DNA of 64,000 nucleotides from an uncultured Azospirillum sp. (GTDB lineage: Bacteria; Pseudomonadota; Alphaproteobacteria; Azospirillales; Azospirillaceae), in the NCBI RefSeq assembly GCF_946480385.1, contig NZ_CAMLJP010000014.1, forward strand, positions 1-64,000, read 5' to 3'. A model generated the notes under the pieces. It did not search any database. It was not told the DNA's origin and worked only from the letters and a program-made list of their open reading frames with translations. Both the position numbers and the translations under genes were made by a program. Below, piece after piece: positions 59,791-64,000 of the stretch (the first letter of the stretch is position 1; each line of letters opens with the position of its first letter).

Positions 59791-62157
59791 CGCCGCCTGC
59801 CGCAGCCGCTCCATCAACAGGCGGCAGGCGGCCTCGGCCGGCACCGGGCGGCCGGTCAGCCAGCCCTGGACCTGGGTGCAATTGTGGTGGCGCAGGAAAT
59901 TGGCCTGCTCGGTCTTCTCCACCCCTTCGGCCACCACATGCAGGCCCAGCATGTCGGCCATGGCGATGATGGTGGAGACGATGCCGGCGTCCTCGCGCTC
60001 GTTCGGCACGCCGTTGATGAAAGAGCGGTCGATCTTCAGCGTGGTGATCGGCAGCCGCTTCAGATAGCTCAAGGACGAATGGCCGGTGCCGAAATCGTCC
60101 ACCGCCACCCGGATGCCCATCGCCTTCAGCGACGCAAGAACGGCCAGCGCATGGTCGATGTCCTGCATCACCGCGCCCTCGGTGATCTCCAGCTCGATCA
60201 GGCCGGGGGGCAGGCCGTGGCGGTCGATGATGCGCTGGAAATCCTCGGCGGTGCGGTTGCGCAGATGCTTGGGCGAGATGTTGACGGCGACCGGCACCGG
60301 CTCCATCCCCGCATCCAGCCATTCGCGCATCTGGCGGCACGCCTCGTCCAGCACCCAGTCGCCCAACGGCACGATGAAGCCGGTTTCCTCCGCCACCGGG
60401 ATGAACTCACCGGGCGGGATCATCATTCCCCGCTCTGCTCCCTCCCCCGGCTTCTCCCAGCGCAGCAAAGCCTCGAAACCCTCCAGCGAGTAGTCGATCA
60501 GCGACACCTTGGGCTGGTAATGCAGGCGGAACTGCTTCAGCGCCAGCGCCGCCCGCAGATCGCCGTCCAGCGCCAATTGGCGCCGCGCCTGTTCGGCCAG
60601 TTCGGGGCGGAAGAAGGCATGGCGCCTCCCGCCCATCCGCTTGGCGGCATAGAGCGCCGTTTCGGCCGAGCGCAGAAGCGCCTGCGGATCGTCGCCATCC
60701 CAACGCTCCCCGGCGGCCCCATCGCCGGCAAGGTCGGTCGGATAGACGGCGATGCCGACCGCCGGGCGGACATAATGCTCGCAGCCCGGCAGGGTGACCG
60801 GCGCGTCGAAGGCGTCCAGGATACGCCCGGCGATCGCCTCCGCCTCGTCGGCATCGCGGATCTCCTCCAGCACGACGGCGAAGTCGTCGGTGCCGATGCG
60901 GCCGACCGGATCTGCGCCGCGCACCGAGGCGACGATCCGCCGCGCCACCTCCTGCAGCAGCGCGTCGCCAGCCTGATGGCCCAGCGTGTCGGTGATCAGC
61001 TTGAAGCGCGACAGGTCCAGGCACAGAACGGCGAAGGGGCGCCGGTAACGGCGGCTGCGCTCCACCGCCGCTTCCAGCAGCGATTCGATCATCGCCCGGT
61101 TGGGCAGGCCGGTCAGCCGGTCGCGGGTGGCCAGACGCATCAGTTCGCGTTCATGGCGCAGCCGTTCGGTCACGTCGGCCAGCGCGCAGACGAAGCCGCG
61201 CCGCCCCTGAACCACCAGCGGCGAGACGCTGAGCGAGGCATCGATCCGCTCGCCGGTTCCCGCGCGCTCGATCCCCAGCGCCTCCTCCCGCACCGGTTCC
61301 GGAACATCCGCCTCCGCCGCCATGCCGGCCAGCAGCGCATCGATGCGCGCGCGGTCGGTGGCGACGAACAGCCCGGACAGCGGCCGGCCGCGCAGGTCCC
61401 CGGCGGGCGCGCCGAACAGCGCCACCGCGGCAGGGTTGTGCTCCTCGATCCGGCCGCGGGCGTCGACCAGCAGGATCGCGTCGCCGACATTGTTCATGAT
61501 GCCAGCCAGCCGCTCGTCCCGTTCGATCAGGGCGATGGCGGCACGGCGGAAGAACTCGATGGCCCGAGCCATTGCGCCGAATTCGTCGCGGCGGTCGCAG
61601 CCGGGAATGTCGATGTCGGTCCGCCCCTCCGTCAGCAGACGCATGCGGTCGGACAGCGCCTCCAGGGGGCCGACGACATGCTGCGACAGAAAGCGCGACC
61701 CCGGCCAGCTCAGCACCAGCAACGCCGCCAGGAACAGCAGGAATCCCGACGCCTCGATCAGGAAATCGCGGTCGAGGTCGCCGATGTCGCCGGCGGTGGC
61801 GATGGCCCAGCCCCAGGGCTCGAACCGCCCCTCGGCCGTCACCGCGCGGTCGATGGCCGGCCAGCCCGGCGGAACGATGCCGTCCGTGAAAATCCTGACA
61901 TGAAAGGGTTTGGCGGACAGCGCCTGCAAGGCCGTCCTCGCGCGGTCGCGCGCCTCGTCGCCGGAGATCGCGCCGGAGGACGCCGACCGTTCCAGATCGC
62001 GCAGCAGCAGGCCCGCCGAGTCCACCAGGGCGACAGCGACCTGCCCCCGCTCGGCGATCATGCCCTGCCGCAGCAGGTAGAGCGCGGGAATCGCCGCCAT
62101 CAGGCAGCCGATCAGGCCGATCCAGGTCAGCCAGCGAATCTTGCGGCGCAGCGTCAT
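59776..62157 (-). CDS. Membrane-bound PAS-GGDEF-EAL protein, probable c-di-GMP phosphodiesterase
   Basis: 793 residues: TM1 (about 10-30), periplasmic domain (to about 135), TM2 (about 137-155), HAMP, PAS (about 218-330), GGDEF (about 340-510) and EAL (about 525-780). The GGDEF signature is degenerate, GTDDF near 421-425, so cyclase activity is doubtful. The EAL domain keeps its key residues: EALLRW near 560, NISPKHLR, EITEG, DDFGTGHSSL, KIDRSF and EGVE. It should hydrolyse c-di-GMP in response to a periplasmic signal. Confidence 0.92.
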   Translation of the reverse strand: MTLRRKIRWLTWIGLIGCLMAAIPALYLLRQGMIAERGQVAVALVDSAGLLLRDLERSASSGAISGDEARDRARTALQALSAKPFHVRIFTDGIVPPGWPAIDRAVTAEGRFEPWGWAIATAGDIGDLDRDFLIEASGFLLFLAALLVLSWPGSRFLSQHVVGPLEALSDRMRLLTEGRTDIDIPGCDRRDEFGAMARAIEFFRRAAIALIERDERLAGIMNNVGDAILLVDARGRIEEHNPAAVALFGAPAGDLRGRPLSGLFVATDRARIDALLAGMAAEADVPEPVREEALGIERAGTGERIDASLSVSPLVVQGRRGFVCALADVTERLRHERELMRLATRDRLTGLPNRAMIESLLEAAVERSRRYRRPFAVLCLDLSRFKLITDTLGHQAGDALLQEVARRIVASVRGADPVGRIGTDDFAVVLEEIRDADEAEAIAGRILDAFDAPVTLPGCEHYVRPAVGIAVYPTDLAGDGAAGERWDGDDPQALLRSAETALYAAKRMGGRRHAFFRPELAEQARRQLALDGDLRAALALKQFRLHYQPKVSLIDYSLEGFEALLRWEKPGEGAERGMMIPPGEFIPVAEETGFIVPLGDWVLDEACRQMREWLDAGMEPVPVAVNISPKHLRNRTAEDFQRIIDRHGLPPGLIELEITEGAVMQDIDHALAVLASLKAMGIRVAVDDFGTGHSSLSYLKRLPITTLKIDRSFINGVPNEREDAGIVSTIIAMADMLGLHVVAEGVEKTEQANFLRHHNCTQVQGWLTGRPVPAEAACRLLMERLRQAALGAA

Positions 62158-62178
62158 CGGGCCCGGCGTCGCTCTCTT

Positions 62179-62197
62179 GTCCGTTCGGTAAACGGAC
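62179..62197. repeat. Short inverted repeat upstream of the GGDEF-EAL gene
   Basis: GTCCGTT (62179-62185), 5-base loop, AACGGAC (62191-62197), 22 bases before the start codon. Candidate operator. The region to 62389 shows no gene. Confidence 0.45.
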
Positions 62198-62389
62198 GGT
62201 TAGTCATCAGAAAGGGAAAGTGACGGCTTCGTTTCAATCGTGCAATTCAATTTTTCTTCGCACGCGCAATAGACACCTGTCCAACCCATACGAAGGTTGC
62301 ATGCTGCGGCTCTTTGTCCCTGCACCATCCTTCGCGTCGGCCGCCACTCGCCTTGCGCTGGCGGGGATGGCGGCCGACGACGTTTCAAC

Positions 62390-63178
62390 TCACCGCTGGC
62401 CGGGATAGAGGCGCTGGAATCCTTCCGTGACGCGGGCGATCACCGCCGGATCGCGGTCCCGCCAATAGCGCGGGTCGCGCATCAGGGTGCGCAGTTCGGC
62501 CTCGCCCTCTCCACCGGCCGGGCGGTTGCCAGCCATAGACAGGGCGGCGGGCTCGCTGCCGGTCATCATCGCATAGAGCGCCATGACACCTTCGTAGGTG
62601 GTTGCCAGCCCTTCCACCGCCGCCGGCGGCAGGGTCTTGCCGGCCCAGGCTAGCAGTTGCCGCGACACCTCGCGCCAGCGCTCCTCGCCGCCGAACCGGG
62701 CGACCAGCCGCTCGACCTCGCGTTCCGCCTGGAACTCGGCGGCCATGGTCTGGATCAGCGGAATCATTCGCTCGGCGGCGAGATCGTAGAGAAGCTGCGC
62801 CTGATTCGGGGTATAGCCGGCCTCGTGCAGGCGGCCGTTGATCTCCGGATCGGGCTGGAACAGGCCGTGGTCGCAGGCGATGCTGTAGCCGTCCGGCGTC
62901 TCCGGCGCGCCCAGCAGCCGGCGGAGCTGCACCGGGTCGAGGCTGGCGGGATCGAAAGGACTGGGAGTGGATTCGGGGACCGACTCGGATGCTGCGTCCG
63001 GCGACGCCTGCCCGGACCGCCCCTGCGACGACAGACGGCGTTCCAGTTCCAGATAGGATTTCAGCAGAGCTTCGACGCGCAGGGCTCCGGTCTTGGGATC
63101 GCGGAACTTCTCCGGGATCGGCAGCGGCGGAACGCCATCGGTTGCGGCTGCGGATTCGGTCAGCAGAGTGTCGGCCAT
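62390..63178 (-). CDS. Capsid scaffold/assembly protein of T7-like type
   Basis: 262 residues from the ATG at 63178 (AGGAG upstream; an adjacent ATG 3 bases earlier is possible). IPEKFRDPKTGALRVEALLK, then YLELERRLS, PDGYSIACDHGLFQPDPEIN and LHEAGYTPNQAQLLYDLAAE are hallmarks of podoviral scaffold proteins. It lies two genes downstream of the connector, as gp9 follows gp8 in T7. It is unrelated to the HK97-type prophage to the left. Confidence 0.7.
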   Translation of the reverse strand: MADTLLTESAAATDGVPPLPIPEKFRDPKTGALRVEALLKSYLELERRLSSQGRSGQASPDAASESVPESTPSPFDPASLDPVQLRRLLGAPETPDGYSIACDHGLFQPDPEINGRLHEAGYTPNQAQLLYDLAAERMIPLIQTMAAEFQAEREVERLVARFGGEERWREVSRQLLAWAGKTLPPAAVEGLATTYEGVMALYAMMTGSEPAALSMAGNRPAGGEGEAELRTLMRDPRYWRDRDPAVIARVTEGFQRLYPGQR

Positions 63179-63226
63179 CATCAACTCCTGCAGGGAAAGG
63201 AAAGAGAAGAGCGGCAGCACCGCTGG

Positions 63227-63511
63227 TCAGCCCGCCCGCCCGCGCGCGACCAGCGCGAGGATGGTGGCGACCAGCTGGCGCTGTCCTTCGAGGTGGCGCA
63301 GCGCCGCCTCGGGCGCGTCGGGGCCCAGCGCGCGGTCGAGCGTCATCGCCCGCAGCACCGCCAGCACCCGCAAACCGTCACCCCCGGCGAAGCAGCGGGC
63401 GAAGCTGGGCGCCGGATCGGCGTCGGACGCCGCGGCAGGGTCCGGACCGGCGGAGGGCGAAGCCTCCAGCCAGTCCCAGCCGGCCTGTTCGCCGGTCGGA
63501 CGCTCAGCCAT
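63227..63511 (-). CDS. Small protein between connector and scaffold
   Basis: 94 residues from the ATG at 63511, overlapping the connector end by 8 bases. Contains FARCFAGGDGLRVLAVLRAM and RHLEGQRQLVATILALVARG. Similar small ORFs sit at this point in podovirus-like prophages; function unknown. Confidence 0.6.
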   Translation of the reverse strand: MAERPTGEQAGWDWLEASPSAGPDPAAASDADPAPSFARCFAGGDGLRVLAVLRAMTLDRALGPDAPEAALRHLEGQRQLVATILALVARGRAG

Positions 63512-64000
63512 TGGAGGTTCCGGCATCGGCCATCGCCACGGCGGGCACCGGCGAAGGCGGAGGGGCGACAACAGGGGGTGCCGCAGGAGCGGCGGCTGGA
63601 GCGGCGACCTCCGCCCGCATCAGCTTGGCCGGCACGCCGAAGGCCTCGCCAAGCCAGTGGGCGGTCGCCGCCGCGTCCACCGTGGCCTCCGCCTCGGGCC
63701 CCAGCGCCTTGACGCTGTCCAGCCAGCGCAGCGCCGCCTGCACGTCGCGCTGGGCCTGCGCCTGGGCAAGCGGGGAGCGGTGCTGCAGTTCCACCAGCCG
63801 GCCATCGACGGTGATGTCGGGGATCTCGCCGCGCCGACGCAGGATCGACACCGCCCGCAGCACCAGCGGCGTCATCAACTCCGCCTGCAGCCGGCCATAG
63901 GTGGCGCCGAGCAGCCGCGCCATCTCGACGGAGCGTTCCAGCACCTCGGTCGCGGTCATCCGCGCCGACTCCACCGGCCCCAGCCGGTCGACCAGCAGAG
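63504..64000 (-). CDS. Head-to-tail connector (portal) protein of T7-like type, partial
   Basis: Only the C-terminal ~165 residues are in the window; the frame is open to base 64000. RMTATEVLERSVEMARLLG followed by YGRLQAELMTPLVLRAVSIL and RRRGEIPDI is the conserved late region of T7 gp8-type connectors. An Ala/Pro-rich tail ends the protein. Confidence 0.75.
   Translation of the reverse strand, partial: LLVDRLGPVESARMTATEVLERSVEMARLLGATYGRLQAELMTPLVLRAVSILRRRGEIPDITVDGRLVELQHRSPLAQAQAQRDVQAALRWLDSVKALGPEAEATVDAAATAHWLGEAFGVPAKLMRAEVAAPAAAPAAPPVVAPPPSPVPAVAMADAGTSNG

Overview
The window is high-GC DNA from an alphaproteobacterium, most likely Rhodospirillales and Azospirillum-like. This rests on the codon bias, the host genes at the right end (a DUF4170 gene, a cytochrome c' / di-haem cytochrome c / cytochrome b561 cluster, a GGDEF-EAL protein) and a GTTC-N7-GTTC LexA box, the alphaproteobacterial form. 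From base 1 to about 53.3 kb it is one long, apparently intact prophage of the HK97-fold, P27-terminase, long-tailed (siphovirus) type. Its left end lies outside the window. Its right end is marked by a tyrosine integrase (51869-53128, minus strand) with repeated integrase-arm-like motifs beside the start codon.

Early region, 1-14.4 kb: a phage sliding clamp, a C5-cytosine methyltransferase carrying seven internal ADPR repeats, a DUF1643 protein, a winged-helix plus SF2 helicase, a beta-class amino methyltransferase, then a chain of small genes that mostly overlap by ATGA or TGATG. The chain ends with a GapR/DUF2312 homologue, a Cro/C1-type HTH protein, a replication-initiation protein with iteron-like repeats inside its gene, and a DUF6456-like regulator. 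A promoter, an 11-bp inverted repeat and a terminator separate it from the late genes.

Late region, 14.5-43.4 kb: HNH nuclease, small and large terminase, portal, prohead protease, major capsid, connectors, tail terminator, an Acb2/Tad1-type anti-defence gene, tail tube, tail chaperones joined by a GGGAAAC -1 frameshift, a 2577-residue tape measure with a lytic transglycosylase domain, tail tip proteins, a fibre with a SPRY-like tip, and a lysis cassette (endolysin, small membrane protein, Rz/Rz1 spanins).

Accessory region, 43.4-53.1 kb: a minus-strand SOS-type unit with a zinc-ribbon/SRAP fusion under a LexA box; an AT-rich island with a DprA-like plus phosphoribosyltransferase pair resembling the ShosTA defence system, next to a DnaA-box cluster; RHH and HTH regulators around an operator-like palindrome cluster; an alpha/beta hydrolase; an EamA transporter; a PAS-LuxR regulator; small unknown genes; and the integrase.

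Right flank, 53.3-64 kb: host genes for an FMN reductase, aspartate aminotransferase, cytochrome c', di-haem cytochrome c peroxidase-like protein, cytochrome b561, DUF4170, a metallophosphoesterase and a GGDEF-EAL protein. The last 1.6 kb is part of a second, unrelated phage head module of T7/podovirus type (scaffold, small ORF, head-tail connector) running off the end.

The most notable systems are the ShosTA-like pair, the Acb2-like protein, the SOS-controlled SRAP fusion and the repeat-bearing cytosine methyltransferase. Together they suggest a prophage equipped both to guard its lysogen and to counter host immunity.
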